A stretch of DNA of 64,000 bases, from contig NC_087063.1 of NCBI RefSeq assembly GCF_963678635.1, positions 14,701,006-14,765,005 on the forward strand. The letters run 5' to 3'. The translations under genes were made by a program, and so were the position numbers. Each line of letters opens with the position of its first letter. Position 1 is the stretch's first letter. The DNA is from Symsagittifera roscoffensis (taxonomy: Eukaryota; Xenacoelomorpha; Acoela; Convolutidae). A model generated the notes under the pieces. It ran no database searches, was not told where the DNA came from, and saw nothing but the letters and a program-made list of their open reading frames with translations. Of the stretch, positions 1-12,084 are shown piece by piece.

Positions 1-60
1 TCAGAGTATTGTCAAAAATCGCTATTTATTTCCGTTTCCAGTGATTTTTACGAAAAATAT

Positions 61-180
61 TTAGTGACCAATAATTTTTGTGTCTCTACCCACAATTCTT
101 ACTGTTCTTTGGAAAATTGTAAGTTCCACATACTTCTGATTGGTTCATCTTTCGATCAAATCTTACAACGATTGGCTAAT
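61..180 (+). promoter_or_regulatory. CCAAT-type upstream region of the first small gene
   Basis: The sequence TTCTGATTGGTT lies at 134-145, with a further CCAAT at 68-72 and ATTGG near 171. The same 12-base word, in one or other orientation, precedes other small genes of this AT-rich segment (2018-2029 and 3001-3012). CCAAT boxes are classic NF-Y sites in animals; a promoter role here is inference from repetition and position. No clear TATA box was chosen. Confidence 0.35.
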
Positions 181-327
181 TTTCATTTCACATACCAAAT
201 TATCGATTGACTTTACACTCTGTACAAATACAGATTTCATTCAAATGTTTTTTCATCAACTGGCGAAGTTTTCAATCAACTTGACCGCGCTGTTCATCAC
301 AATTTGAAATGGAAAGGAGCAGAAAAA

Positions 328-663
328 ATGCCAAGTGTTGCAAAGAAAAGACTGTTACGCAAAAAATTCAATCGTCACTATTTATGTTCTAACCAGAAAT
401 TAGCTTCCACACAAACTATTGTTTCAGCTTTTCTAGAAAGAGTTCGTAAAGTACAAAACTCAAAATATGAACATGATTTGTTAAAAATAATTGACTGTTT
501 TTTTGATGGTTATGGATTTGTAAATAGTGATCATGTCAATTTTTCAATAAAAAACTCTGATATTCCATCTATTTTCACTCATATGTTTACAAAGTTACCA
601 TTAATTACCAAAAAAAAATCACCGTTGTCAAAAACATTTGCAAAAAAATTTTCAAACATGTAA
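328..663 (+). CDS. Small basic protein of unknown function (Polinton-like segment)
   Basis: Open frame of 111 residues from the ATG at 328 to TAA at 661-663. A longer frame from 304 would need a TTG start. The product is strongly basic at its N-terminus (PSVAKKRLLRKKFNRHY) and again near its C-terminus, with a hydrophobic middle (LLKIIDCFFDGYGFV) and no predicted signal peptide or clear membrane segment. I do not recognise a family. It lies in the same AT-rich block as the polymerase remnant and is preceded by the CCAAT-type element found before other frames here, so it is probably an element gene rather than a host gene. Polintons and related elements carry small basic virion or DNA-binding proteins, but assigning that role would be guesswork. 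Confidence 0.4.
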   Translation: MPSVAKKRLLRKKFNRHYLCSNQKLASTQTIVSAFLERVRKVQNSKYEHDLLKIIDCFFDGYGFVNSDHVNFSIKNSDIPSIFTHMFTKLPLITKKKSPLSKTFAKKFSNM

Positions 664-699
664 GAAAGATGTAATATTTCTTTTGATTTTCAAAAAGTT

Positions 700-1096
700 G
701 CAAAAAACATTTCAATTTTTTAACAAATTGTAAAAAGTGTTTCAATTTTTTTGACATAATGCGAAAAGTGTTTCAACTTTTTTGAGAAGATTCGAAAAGT
801 GTTTCACTTTTTCACTACAAATGCGAAAATTGTTTCAATTTTTTTGACAAAACGCGAAAAGTGTTTTAATTTTTTTTTGACAAAATGCGAAAAGTGTTTC
901 ACTTTTTTTGACAAGATTCGAAAAGTGTTTTTACTTTTTTCGATAAAATGCGAAAAGTATTTCAATTTTTTCGACAAAATGCAAAAAGTGTTTTACTTTT
1001 TTCGACAAAATGCGAAAAGTGTTTTACTTTTTTTCGACAAAACGCGAAAAGTGTTTCAATTTTTTCTACAAAAGGCTAAAAGTGTGTACAAGATGC
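700..1096. repeat. AT-rich 31-33 bp tandem repeat, about 13 units
   Basis: Units follow the pattern GCGAAAAGTGTTTCAATTTT then TTTGACAAAAT, repeated about 13 times with small changes in the T-run length and a few substitutions. The array starts 37 bases after the stop of the small gene ending at 663. Because the unit is not a fixed multiple of three, it creates a Phe/Lys-rich plus-strand frame (799-1182) that I treat as a by-product. It is a minisatellite next to, or inside, the Polinton-like segment. Confidence 0.85.
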
Positions 1097-1336
1097 AAAA
1101 TCAATTAGGTAACTTTTTATTTGTGTACAGTTTTTCTAGTGTTTTTCCGAATTTTTGTGCAAAAATTAATCAATGTTTTTAACATGTGTTCGAGTTCGGA
1201 GCACTTAACTAATTTCTAATTGTCTTTCAATAGTTTACCTTGAACCTCTCATCTTTTCTCATAATTAAAATTAAATTGAAGAAATTAATTACAGAAAACG
1301 AAGTCAAAACCAAACAACCTTTATTTACAAAAACAT

Positions 1337-1831
1337 TTAATCAAAGAGCTGTCGAGCAGCAGAAGAGTTCTGGAGGTTCTCTATAGAACTCAGAGCTGGA
1401 CGCGGTTCCATTGCTGGTGGTTGTTGTAAAGGAGTATTTTGAGGCGTCATTGTTTCTGAGAATCCCTCATCTTCAGCTATTGTGATGGGGTTTTCGACTG
1501 ATCCTTCCTCCTCCCAAGGAAAGAGGAAGTCGTCGACTGGTTGAGCCACAAATCTTGAGTCCGGAATCTCGGGATAGTTCATTCCCACATGATCAGAAAC
1601 TTCCCCCATCATTTGCATTGTTCCACGTTGGTTCTCTGTGATGGGAACTTGCATCATATGATGTTCGTTGAAATCCCTTCGCATCACTTCCACCATGTGC
1701 CAGACTTGGATTGGGATATCCATTGGTGCCAGAAAAACTCCAGAGACTGTTTCTCGCACTTGAATTCGTACTAGATCAGGAGAAAAATCTACAGAGTACA
1801 TGAAGTTGCTTTTTTGCACTGAGAAGATCAT
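1337..1831 (-). CDS. Acidic protein of unknown function (Polinton-like segment)
   Basis: Open frame of 164 residues from an ATG at 1831 (a TTG at 1840 is in frame but less likely) to a stop at 1337. The N-terminal half is mixed and folded-looking (SPDLVRIQVRETVSGVFLAP). The C-terminal half is acidic and proline/serine rich (FPWEEEGSVENPITIAEDEG), suggesting a disordered tail. No known domain is recognised. The 370 bases upstream hold a two-copy direct repeat and five CCAAT-like boxes, a strong sign of a real promoter. It faces away from the polymerase gene. It may be an element accessory or structural gene; function unknown. Confidence 0.4.
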   Translation of the reverse strand: MIFSVQKSNFMYSVDFSPDLVRIQVRETVSGVFLAPMDIPIQVWHMVEVMRRDFNEHHMMQVPITENQRGTMQMMGEVSDHVGMNYPEIPDSRFVAQPVDDFLFPWEEEGSVENPITIAEDEGFSETMTPQNTPLQQPPAMEPRPALSSIENLQNSSAARQLFD

Positions 1832-1870
1832 TTTGAGCAATAAATTGAGTACAAGAGTAAAAATAAGAAA

Positions 1871-2200
1871 GAGTTGAGAGAGGGGTAGTTGACGGAAGAT
1901 AAGTTGAAATTAAGATATTTAGAGCTGAGAGAGCAGGTAGTTGACGGTAGTTAGGTTGAAAACAAAATGATTTTTAGTTAGGAGTTAGGGGTACCTTCAA
2001 CGCGAATGTGTGGGTTTAACCAATCAGAATTGATTTTCCTTATTTGGATTGTAGTCGTGTCTAATCAGATTTCAGCTTCCTTTTATGGAATTCTTGGATA
2101 AAAGTCGTGTCCAATCGGAAACAAAGCTCCATTTTGGGTATTGCCGTTTCCAATCACAGAAAAGTTCATTTATGTTCTTGTTGTCGTATCCAATCAGAAG
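1871..2200 (-). promoter_or_regulatory. Promoter region with a duplicated block and five CCAAT-like boxes
   Basis: Two related ~40-base blocks start at 1871 and 1922, both containing GGTAGTTGACGG. Further upstream, CCAAT or a one-base variant recurs at 2019, 2061, 2111, 2150 and 2190, spaced 39-50 bases. Four of the boxes follow a GTCGTGT/GCCGTTT/GTCGTAT-like lead-in. All lie upstream of the minus-strand frame starting at 1831. The repetition is seen directly; NF-Y-like function is inferred. Confidence 0.45.
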
Positions 2201-2482
2201 ACCCTTTTAAGGACTTAAATCTTCCAAATAAGTAAAAATATACACAAAAGCAATTGCAAAAATAAATGACCAAAAGTTGTTTGCAGTAAAAATAAGAAAT
2301 ATTGCTAATATAAGTAACAAAAGAAAGAAAATTAATAAAAGTAACATCTCTGCAACTTTTTTCATCAAGTTAATTGAATTTTTTGTATGTAATCAATGAG
2401 AAATTGCTGATTTTTGAGTAGATAGTCAAGTTCTTTAGTTTTTATGTAAATTTGGGAGGATAACTCAAAGTTGACGAATTTT

Positions 2483-2917
2483 TCAAAGCAGACTTCTGGA
2501 AATCTGATTCCAAACCAAATCAAGCAGGATTTTGAAGAAATGAAGGAATAGAGAACTTTGCTGAGGTGTTTTTACAATTTTGGGTTTTGGATAGGGGATA
2601 AAAAGAGTTTTTGATATATTATCGTACGACTTTTTGATCAATTTCAAATTCTCGAGAATAAACAAAATTTCTTTCCTTGTGAGGTGTAATTCAGCTGTAA
2701 GTTTAAATTTTTGATACGCAATATGTGAATCAAAAGTAAACTCTTTGATTGAGTAAGTTTCTCTGAAGAGACCTTTACTTAATCGGATAACTCTATTTTG
2801 TACAATAAAGACGTCCAAAAAATTATGAAAAAAGTAAGAGTCAACATCTATTTCATCAATAAGAAAATCAATTGGAATTTTTTCCTTTTTCTTGTAAAGT
2901 AACTCGAGGAAGCTCAA
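2483..2917 (-). CDS. Unrecognised protein frame without an ATG start
   Basis: Open frame of 144 codons beginning with TTG at 2917. The in-frame stop is only about 22 bases further upstream and there is no ATG in the first part, so this is a 5'-truncated gene, a second exon, or a chance frame. The product is rich in Leu, Phe, Lys and Ile, as expected for AT-rich coding DNA, with a basic stretch near residue 115 (YPKPKIVKTPQQ). No family is recognised. It is divergent to the polymerase gene and shares the 385-base intergenic region carrying the TTCTGATTGG element. Confidence 0.25.
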   Translation of the reverse strand: MSFLELLYKKKEKIPIDFLIDEIDVDSYFFHNFLDVFIVQNRVIRLSKGLFRETYSIKEFTFDSHIAYQKFKLTAELHLTRKEILFILENLKLIKKSYDNISKTLFIPYPKPKIVKTPQQSSLFLHFFKILLDLVWNQISRSLL

Positions 2918-3000
2918 ATGTTTTTCGATAGAAATTTTTCAAATATTGATTACGGTTTGTTTTTTAAATAATAAACAGTTCACTTTTAGAAAATGCTGAA

Positions 3001-3065
3001 TTCTGATTGGTTGATTTCCAACAAACAGTGTTACTAAAAAAATACTCAATTCTGATGGGTTGATT
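3001..3065. promoter_or_regulatory. Paired TTCTGATTGGTTGATT elements in a divergent intergenic region
   Basis: TTCTGATTGGTTGATT at 3001-3016 and TTCTGATGGGTTGATT at 3050-3065 are 49 bases apart, between the minus-strand frame ending at 2917 and the polymerase start at 3303. The same core is found at 134-145 and, inverted, at 2018-2029. This looks like a shared promoter module of the element. Confidence 0.4.
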
Positions 3066-3302
3066 TTCTCTAATAAAAAACTGAAAAACTTATTTCATTC
3101 GTATTTTCTTTTACGTTAAAAGCAACTGCTCTATACTTTGTATAACTACTTGAAATAAATTACAAATATTTTTAACAATTCAAAGTAAGTAAAAATTATT
3201 GTTATTAAATTTTTTGGAACATTTTAAATCTCCCAATTTTGTACGTACCACGTATTTTAATTAATTTTAATTCACACAAAATGTCCCCACTAAATTTTTT
3301 AG

Positions 3303-6300
3303 ATGCCAGCACTCAACAGGAATGAGAAAGTGAAATGCGAGGATTGTGGTAAAGAGTACAGGAGGTGCGATGCGGCTCGACATCGCAAAAGCTGTCAAGC
3401 AGGGATTATTTTTTGTCCTGATTGTAAGTATTTCACTTACAATAAACAAGAAATGAATTATCACGTGGCCAAAAAACATGCTCCATCAACTTCCAAGCAA
3501 TCAACGGTTTGTTCGTCTTGTGAGCAGGAGTTTCCGAGTTACTACTCGCTCCAACAACACCGGAGAAAAGAACATGGAGCGAAACAGCGGAAACCAAGTG
3601 ATACGATGGCAGACTTGAACAAGATAGTGGAAGAGGAAGGGGATGATGGAGACAAAGTCAAAGAGGAGTTGAGTGCTTGTCAACACTTCCTGGTTGACAC
3701 TGAGATGGAGAATGGGAGGCATAAGGTATTTAACTTTCAAATGTCAAAGTTAGATACCAAGATTATCAACGAGAAGCTTGAAAAAGTCTTCAACAAGCTG
3801 GATTCCGCTGCAAAAATCAATATTGCTCTTGGATTTGTTCTCCGTAATGTCGAAACGGGAGAATATCGGTATTATTATGCTCACGAAAACAATACTTTAT
3901 CGAAAAATCGCCTTTACTGTGTACGAAAGCCGATTTGATTTCAATTCAGGGAAAAGTTGAAAAGTTTGATATCGTTGAGCAATGCACCCAAGAACGTCAG
4001 AACACAAAGTGGAGGTTCAAATTGATCAAAAATGTCACTATTTTTGCTGCAATACTGAAAAACATCCCAATGGGATGTACAGACTCTGTGTTGCCTGAAC
4101 CTTTACTGAAAAATCATTCAGTAAACTGTCTTTTATCGGATAAAGATAAGCAACCATACAAAAGATCATCTTTGTCTTTTCCGTGCGTTAACAAGTCATT
4201 TGCATGGTCATAGTAACCTCGATGCTCATACATCTCAACTATTCACAGATTTTATATCAAAATCTGGATACGATCCGAAGAACTTTCTCGGAGTTTCCAT
4301 TGATGACTTACCTCTTGTAGAGGAAATAGTTGAACGAAACATATTCATTTACATTTTTGACATTCAAGAAGGAGAATATGTTGGAGAATTAGCGAGGCGA
4401 AGTATTGGAAAATTTGAAAAAAAACCGTGAAATTGCTAAGATTCAACAACCATATCATTCACACGAATGATATTGATTCCTTCTTCAAGTGTTTTCGATG
4501 TCCTAGCTGTGACTGTTTCTTCAACAGATCAGACAATTTCAACCGACATCTTCTAACTTGTAAAGATCGAGTGCGACAGATTAATCCCAAAAATGCGTAC
4601 ACACTACGGGAAACAATATTCCAGAAAATGGATGGCTTCAACATTCCCTACACTGAAGATCAGAAATTGTTTAGCAATGTTGCAGTTTTTGACTTCGAAT
4701 CGATTTGTGTTCTCACAGAAGAATTGAAAGCAACTGAAACAACTACTTGGATTGGAAAACATGTCCCTATTTCCGTCTCAATATCTTCAAATCTGCAAGA
4801 TGCTCCAATTTTTTTGTATGAAAAAGATCCAGAACTTCTAACAATTGCTTTTGTTTCCAGCTTGGAACTTCTGGCTGAAAAAAGTAAACTACAAATGAGA
4901 ACCAAGTTACAAGAAATTGAAAACACTGTCAATGATCGAGTCAAAAAGATCTTTGATAAACTTAATGCTGGAACTTTAACTAAAAGACTAAAAGTTTTCG
5001 ATTATGAAGATGAATGTGTTGAGGACGGCGACGAAGATGACATGTCGACACAATTCTTAGGAGTTCAAAAAAAACAGCTGATCGACTTGAAACAGCATTT
5101 AGAACGCTATGTTAATACCTTACCGGTGTTCGGTTTCAATAGCGGTAGATACGATCTGAACCTTATCAATTCTTATTTGATTCCATACCTTATATGTGAT
5201 AAAGACATCGAACCAACAGTCATTAAAAAAGCAAATGATTTCATATCATTCAAATTTGGAGATGTTCAATTTTTGGACATAATGAAATTTCTTGGAGGTG
5301 CAACAACATTGGTTTCGTTTTTGAAAGCCTATAAAGCAAGTGAAACCAAAGGTTTTTTCCCTTACGAATGGTTTGACAGTCCAGACAAGCTCGACTATAC
5401 GGAATCGCCTTCATATGAAGCCTTTTTCAGCAAACTGAGAAATCACAACCCTCTCGAGAAAGATTTCAATTATTACCAAAAACTGGTTAATGGAGGACTT
5501 GCTCAAAAAAGTGCGCTGAAAAAAATACGTATTCAATCAATTCCACCAACAGGTTTTGAAAATTACTCGTATTTGAAAAACATCTGGGAACAACAAAACA
5601 TGATTACTTTCAAAGACTTCTTACGATGGTACAACAACAAAGATGTTGTTCCTACTCTTGAAGCTATGCAAAAAATGATAGAATTTTACCATGATAAGGG
5701 AATTGACATGCTGAAACTGGACGCTTCCAAATCTTGCAAATATCTGCTTACACAAGTCGACAAATCACAAATTTTAGCCGTTCTTTGAAGGAGATAAAGA
5801 TTTATGTGAGAAAATTAGAGAAGACATGACTGGTGGTCCATCAATAGTTTTTTCGCGAAAAGCTGTTGTCGATTAAACTTATATTCGTAACTCGTCAAAT
5901 ATTTGTAAGACAATAGTTGGAATTGACGCTAGCCAATTATATCCATTCTCAATGTGTCAAGAGATGCCAACCGGACTTTACACAAGATGGGAGTATGACT
6001 CTGAAACTGATCGTTTTAAAGCTAGAAATAACAGAACAAGAAATTTCGAGAACATGGTTAAGTCCTTCTATCAAGAATTGAGACCAGAGTGTAAAATTCA
6101 GAGTTTTTACACAACCGGAAAGCAGAAGAAAATTGACTGTTTTCAGGTTGATGGTTACTGCGATCACTAAAAAACTGTATTTGAAGCTATGGGTTGCTAC
6201 TATCATTTCTGCTCATGTCAAGAAACCCGTCTATCGTTGTCAGAACAAGATATTGAAAGGGGAAATAAGAAGCGAGAAATGGATGAGTTGAGACGAGAGT

Positions 6301-7641
6301 ACATAAAAGAAAGAGGTTACAAAATTCAGGAAATGTGGGAGTGTGAGTGGTGAGAGCATTTCAAAACAGATTCGTCAATCAAGAATTATGTCAAGACAAA
6401 TTTTCCTTACAAAAGACCTCTGTCTACTGATTCTTTACTTGAAAAAATAAAGAACAGATCTCTTTTTGGTTATGTGCAATGCGATTTAATAGTTCCTGAC
6501 GAGTTGAAGCCTACATTTTCAAATTTTCCTCCATTATTCAAAAACCTTGACGTTTCCCGAAACGATATTGAAGAATACATGAAAAACTATGCCGAAGAAA
6601 ACGATTTGCTGAAAAACCCACAACGAATGTTGATTTCCAGTTTTAAATTAGAAAATGGTACAATCATCACACCTCTTCTTAACTTCTATCTAAGTCTTGG
6701 ACTTCAATTTACAAAAATTTATCGATTTGTTGAGTACACACCTAGGAAATGTTTCAACAAATTTGTTCAATCTGTTGTTGATGCTCGACGAGAAGGAGAC
6801 GAGAATCCACATTCTGGAGTTGTTGCTGAGACTATGAAGCTTCTCGGTAACAACTCGTACGGTAATCAAATTATGGACAGATCCAGACACACGATAACCA
6901 AATATCTCGGCGATGAGAAGACACAGAAAGCAATAAAGAGAAGTTTTTCAAGCAATTGAATGTTGTGAAAAAGGACTTATATGAAGTAGAACTATTGAAG
7001 TCAACAATTGAACATAGAGAACCAATTATTGTAGGTTTTTTCATTCTTCAATACGCCAAACTTAGAATGTTGGAGTTATACTACAACTTCTTCCACAAGT
7101 ATTGCGATGAGAATAAATTCGAGGAGTTGGAGATGGATACGGACTCTTTGTATCTAGCATTAGCAGAAGATAACCTGGACGATGGTATATTACCAGAGAA
7201 GAAAGCTCAGTGGACACTTATTCGTCGAAATGATTGTAGAGATGACTTTATAGCTGATGCAGATAAGACTTTTTTCCACGTACATGCTGCGCTGTTCACA
7301 AAAAGCTTGACAAACGAGAACCTGGATTATTCAAAGAATAATTTCGCTGTACTGAAATGTTGTGCCTGTGCAGCAAGACGTATTGCTGCTATGATAGTAA
7401 GAGCGACAAATTCAAATTTAGCAGCAAAGGGCTCAAAAAAAGAACGCTAGAAGACACTGGGGATAAACAAATGTCTAAATACAGACGAGTTCTTGACGAA
7501 GCTGTAAATTTGAAGTCGACCAATTGCGGATTCAAAACCTCCAGCCATTTAGTTGGAACATATGAACAAACTAAAAAAGGACTCAGTTATTTTACCCGAA
7601 AAGGGAGGTACTTGATGATGGAATACATACTAAGCCATTGA
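3303..7641 (+). pseudogene. Polinton/Maverick-type protein-primed family B DNA polymerase, broken
   Basis: The gene starts at ATG 3303 with three Cys/His zinc-binding clusters (about 3330-3570) and a further one near 4486-4560. Family B exonuclease motifs follow: FDFES near 4688, FGFNSGRYD near 5131, YNNKDVV near 5630. Polymerase motifs are A (DASQLYPFS, 5925-5950), B (KLLGNNSYG, 6836-6863) and C (DTDS, 7135-7146). Gene length, about 1,400 codons, fits the long polymerase ORF of Polinton-like elements. The copy is dead. The frame changes near 3935, 4200, 4430, 5785, 6955 and 7275, and in-frame stops lie near 5875, 6168 and 6351, yet all catalytic motifs remain readable, so decay is fairly recent. 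In intact elements it replicates the element DNA from a protein primer. No integrase, ATPase or capsid gene is recognisable in the window. Confidence 0.9.
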
Positions 7642-7860
7642 ATTTGTAAGTTTAACCTATAAACTGTAGTAAAACTTCATACCATACAATGATTTATATG
7701 TTATTCAACTTTTCAACTGTAAAATAACAATTTACAGTGATTTAAGTTTTTTTTCTGAAAAATTTTATTTCTTCTTTGAAGCTTCAGTTAGGTTTCAGCA
7801 TAGTTTCAGACACTTTCAATTTAAACTCTAATGATTTAAAACAAAATAAAAATCATATCT
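7642..7860. other. AT-rich 3' flank of the polymerase remnant with a hairpin
   Basis: Non-coding, followed by the assembly gap. An inverted repeat ACTGTAAA (7716-7723) / TTTACAGT (7731-7738) with a 7-base loop precedes a T-rich run. It might act in 3'-end formation, but no AATAAA signal clearly tied to the polymerase was found. Confidence 0.3.
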
Positions 7861-8060
7861 NNNNNNNNNNNNNNNNNNNNNNNNNNNNNNNNNNNNNNNN
7901 NNNNNNNNNNNNNNNNNNNNNNNNNNNNNNNNNNNNNNNNNNNNNNNNNNNNNNNNNNNNNNNNNNNNNNNNNNNNNNNNNNNNNNNNNNNNNNNNNNNN
8001 NNNNNNNNNNNNNNNNNNNNNNNNNNNNNNNNNNNNNNNNNNNNNNNNNNNNNNNNNNNN
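7861..8060. other. Assembly gap (200 N)
   Basis: Two hundred Ns, probably a scaffolding gap of nominal size. It separates the AT-rich Polinton-like DNA from GC-richer minus-strand coding DNA, so the physical linkage of the two sides rests on the assembly alone. Confidence 0.99.
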
Positions 8061-11000
8061 GGGATGTGGGCACCAAGGAGGCCTCGGCAACTTCCAAATC
8101 GTCCCCAGATTCGTAATCAGCATGCCGTTTCCATTTCCCATCTTCAATTTTACCCTCTTGTTCGAGCGCGGTGCGCTAGTTACTTCTGGCATCTTCGCAA
8201 GTGTCAGGCCTAGGCTCGGCCTCTCCCTTTTCACTGGGTCAATCTCAATCATCTTCTCTGTCCAAAACTTCAACAGCTCTGTCACTTCATAATTCTTCTG
8301 GGCGTTCCCGGCCTCTGAGTACAAGAAAGGGTTGTATGCTATCCCCATTACTCCAGACACGTATTGATATTCCCCCCGCTTGCTGGGTTTCGAGTAATCT
8401 TCAATCAGGGCTAAATTACGATGCTTGTCATGCCCCTCTTCGAACTTCTTGTTGTAAAATCTCCGTATTTCGTCAAGTTTTTCGTGACTGTCTAGAGACT
8501 GTCTGGAGCCATATTCCTTTTCGATTCCAGTACTCTGGTACACATTCAGGTTGACCGTGGAGATTCTTTTTTCCATAGTTTTACTTCCCATCGCCTTTTG
8601 ATGACACGTTTGGACGGTGCTGTCGGTCATCACTGACAATATCCACCTCAAGAAACAAGTGGCATCTTTTCTCCTCGCTAGACTCAAACCGGAATTATCT
8701 CTGGCGATATGCTGCACCAGCATTTGATAAACCTCTAGACTCTTGCTGCCCAGCTTCGTTTTATCGTGTGAGGCCAACACCTCTAGTTCTATTCCCACCA
8801 AGCTCCATGCGAACATCAGCTGTCCTGCCGTCCTGACCAAAAGATTGGCCATCAATGGCAACGCGGACGAGGTTGTTCTCATCGCCTTTTCGAAGTTTTT
8901 CTGCAGCAGATTTTGCCAAGTTCGTTTCAACTGGTTCCCCAACTCTAACTTGTTAATCTCGGCATTTTGTTGGATTGCCCAATTACGACGCTTGCGGGAC
9001 ACTCCACGATCGAGTTTCTTCAGGCAATCTTCCAATTCCTTCATGGTCTCCAGAGCCACCCACCAAGGTCGAGTGGTATTCCTCGTCGCATTTCTCTCAA
9101 GAGGATCGCTGGCCACTTGTTTCCCAGTAGCCTGGTGCTCCGTAGAGAGCCATTCTTTGCCAACGTCCATTTCCCACGTTTGTTCACTTCGTCGAACCCC
9201 TTTTGGTGTTTGCCTTCTGATGTCTGAAGTCCTCCTCCGTTGCCGAGCTCGTCGAGACTTCCATTCCCTTCGTCACCTCGGCCATCTTCCTTGGTGCGGA
9301 GCTGTCCTTGTAGGCCGCTGTCTTCCACCGCGCTAGAATCATGGGAGCCGTCTCCTTCAGATTCTTTTCAGAGACTGCGTCCGCCGAGGGACTACTCAAC
9401 TCTTCTGTCTCTCTTCTCCTCTTTCGAGACCTTATCTCTTTACTTGGGGTCGTTGCCACTATCATCACTGATTCGACTTCTTTATCCCGGTCCGGCCTTT
9501 CCACCTCTTCTCGAGCCTTAAGGATATTATTATCTTTAATCATTTTACTAGTCTTATTATTATCATCTCTTTCAACCTTAATCATTTTATCATCAGTTTT
9601 TTTTGTTCAGAGTAGAGCTGTCTTTACATGCGTCATCTTTGGTCTTCTGCTCCTTTCCCTCAGCTTGCTCATCTTGCTCAGTAGCTCCTCTCTTGCTTTT
9701 TCGTCCAGTCCGTTACCCATCAAGACAGATTCCCCGAACTTCACCACAGTGCTCCACAACTCCTCTTTGAAGTCCTCCAGCGTAGTCTCGCTCTTCACTT
9801 TCTGGTCGATGTTGCCCATGAACTCTCGCCACGCATTCTCATCCAGAATATTCAGGAACATCAAGTTGTTACCTTCAAAAGTATCCCTCTTGTTTTCTTC
9901 CGCGCTCAAGAGCTTCATCCCCAAGTCTCACTCGTCAAAGGTAATCCCAGATCTTTGTGAGGGGATCCCAGGGGTAGTGTGGCCGTATTCGCCCAGTCAT
10001 CTCCACTCAAGTCCTGCAGCAGCTCCTGTGTTGTGAAATCCCTTTCAGCTGGGTTCTGCTCTGGCTTATTCCCCACATCCATTTCTTCTCCTGCTTCACT
10101 GAGAGCCTCATCCATACTCTCCCCTTCTTCTGACTCAGCTCACTTTCTCTCAAGTGCGTCTCTAAACCTATTTTCCAGGGGACCGCTTCTCTTGTCTCCA
10201 AGGGTGCCCACCGATAGGGGTGAGGGTGTTGCTGGGTCCAGCTTCTTGTATTCCATGAGAGCTACATATAAGGGACCTGCTGCATCTAGCTCTTTTTCCT
10301 CCTGCTTCATTTCTAGCTGCTCCAATCCGTAGGGTGCTCGATATTTCCTCGTGGCGAACCTCATCTCATCTTTCAGAGCAATGTGTCCCTCCTCCACGAT
10401 CATTCTTCCATCATCCCAAATCGGCAGCATGTTTTCCAGCCTAGCCTGATCGAGCGTCCTCAAGATATCCCGAACCTCGAACTTCGGGGGCATTGAGCCT
10501 CTTATCTTTTTTGCTTGTGTTGTCCACGAATTTATCTTGATGTTACACGTATGGAAATAAACTGCGGCTGAGTATTCAATAAACAAGGGATCCCAACCGT
10601 CCGTGAACTCATTCTGCTGTTTCTCCACCGTGGCTCTCGCGTGTAGGGATGGAACCACCAGCGGGCTTTTCATCCCCAGGGTCATTCTTCTGACCATCGG
10701 GAACTCAGGGATAGTGGTGGGCAAAACTTCTCGCTCAAGTATCATCTCCAACTCCTCCTTTATCAGTTCAAAACTTCCCTTCCACGCTGGGATTCTCAAC
10801 ATTTCTTGCTTGTCCGCTGCCAGGGGATTCAAATTCCAGAACTTCGGGTAGGCCTCAATGGGACCCTCACCTTTCCCCCCATTCTGCACTGCAATTGTCC
10901 CCGGAAGTTGAACACTATCAACTCTGGGTCCTCCACCTTCCCGAAGAGCACCGTGTCGCTCATCCGTGCCCTCAGTTCTTCCTGCCTGCACCAGCTCAGC

Positions 11001-12084
11001 GATTTCCCATCTAGCACACCTATCAAGCTGACGTGCACCACTGAGTTCCGGTACGCCGCCACGAGAGGATCAGGAAAGGCCTATGTTACCGCCGGCCCGT
11101 AGATGCAGGTCACGACCTCACCAAGCCCCCTGATCATCCCTAGTGGGTCAGATCTCATGGCCATACACATATCAGTCAAGATAGGCATACCTCCATTCGC
11201 CTCCTTCAATTCTTCTTTGGTCTTGGGATTCCTTTCTTCGCCTGTCTTCGCCTATCTTCGCCTATCGATTTTGCATCAAGAGATACTCCACCAGCAATGG
11301 CAGTGCACTTGTACGAGTAAGTTTCTGCGCTAGGGTGAGTCTTCCCCATCGACAGGGGTTCCCCATATTTCATCAATCGATGGAACGCCGTCAGTTCCCC
11401 GTGGGTCAAGAGCACCAGCGTTAAGTATCCATCAATTCGGAGTGTTTCCGCACCCCTACTGAACATGTAGGCCGGACCCATGTTGAACAGATACCCGGGG
11501 TAGACCAAGTACAGTGCCAATGAGAGATTTATGGGCATGTTCAGCAATTCCTGCACGAACGCATCGAAGATGGTATCCTTCGCATAGAACACTCTGGCCA
11601 TGTACCTCTTCTCCCAACAAAGGCTCAAGAATCGCAAAATCTCGTGATTCTTCCTAGTTTTCAGTTCGCCCTTCGCGTGTTCCCTTCAGAATCCCCCAAC
11701 GGTGACTTCATTTGCCGCTGTGACAAATCTTCACACCGTCATATCTCTGCTTTCTGCCACTTCTAGCTGCCCCTCAAGAAACTCCCATATCTGCTTGATG
11801 AGGGGTGGGGCACTCTCCCGCGTCTTATCCGTGGCATTCTCATGCCTTGGGGCCAGAAACGGCCACCTGCCTCTTTCTTGAATTAGACGGTATCCCATCG
11901 ATTCCAACTGTTTTTCGGCCACAGCCACGTTCTTCCTTTCATTACTCGGTCCCCTCGCCTTGCTGGTGGAACTCGTGATCGTCAGATCCATGCTTCGAAA
12001 CCACAGGCTGGCTGTCAAGAAGTGGCCTATTATCGGGAGATTGTCCCTTACCTCTGGATTGAATTTCAATTGCCGAGCGAGATT

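Noticed and set aside
799-1182. 127-codon Phe/Lys-rich plus-strand frame
   Set aside because: It is a translation of the 31-33 bp AT-rich tandem repeat.
8743-9336. Plus-strand frames of 100-240 codons opposite polyprotein A (8743-9336, 9341-10036, 12442-13173)
   Set aside because: Ser/Leu-rich mirror frames of the minus-strand coding sequence; the minus-strand reading matches copy B block by block.
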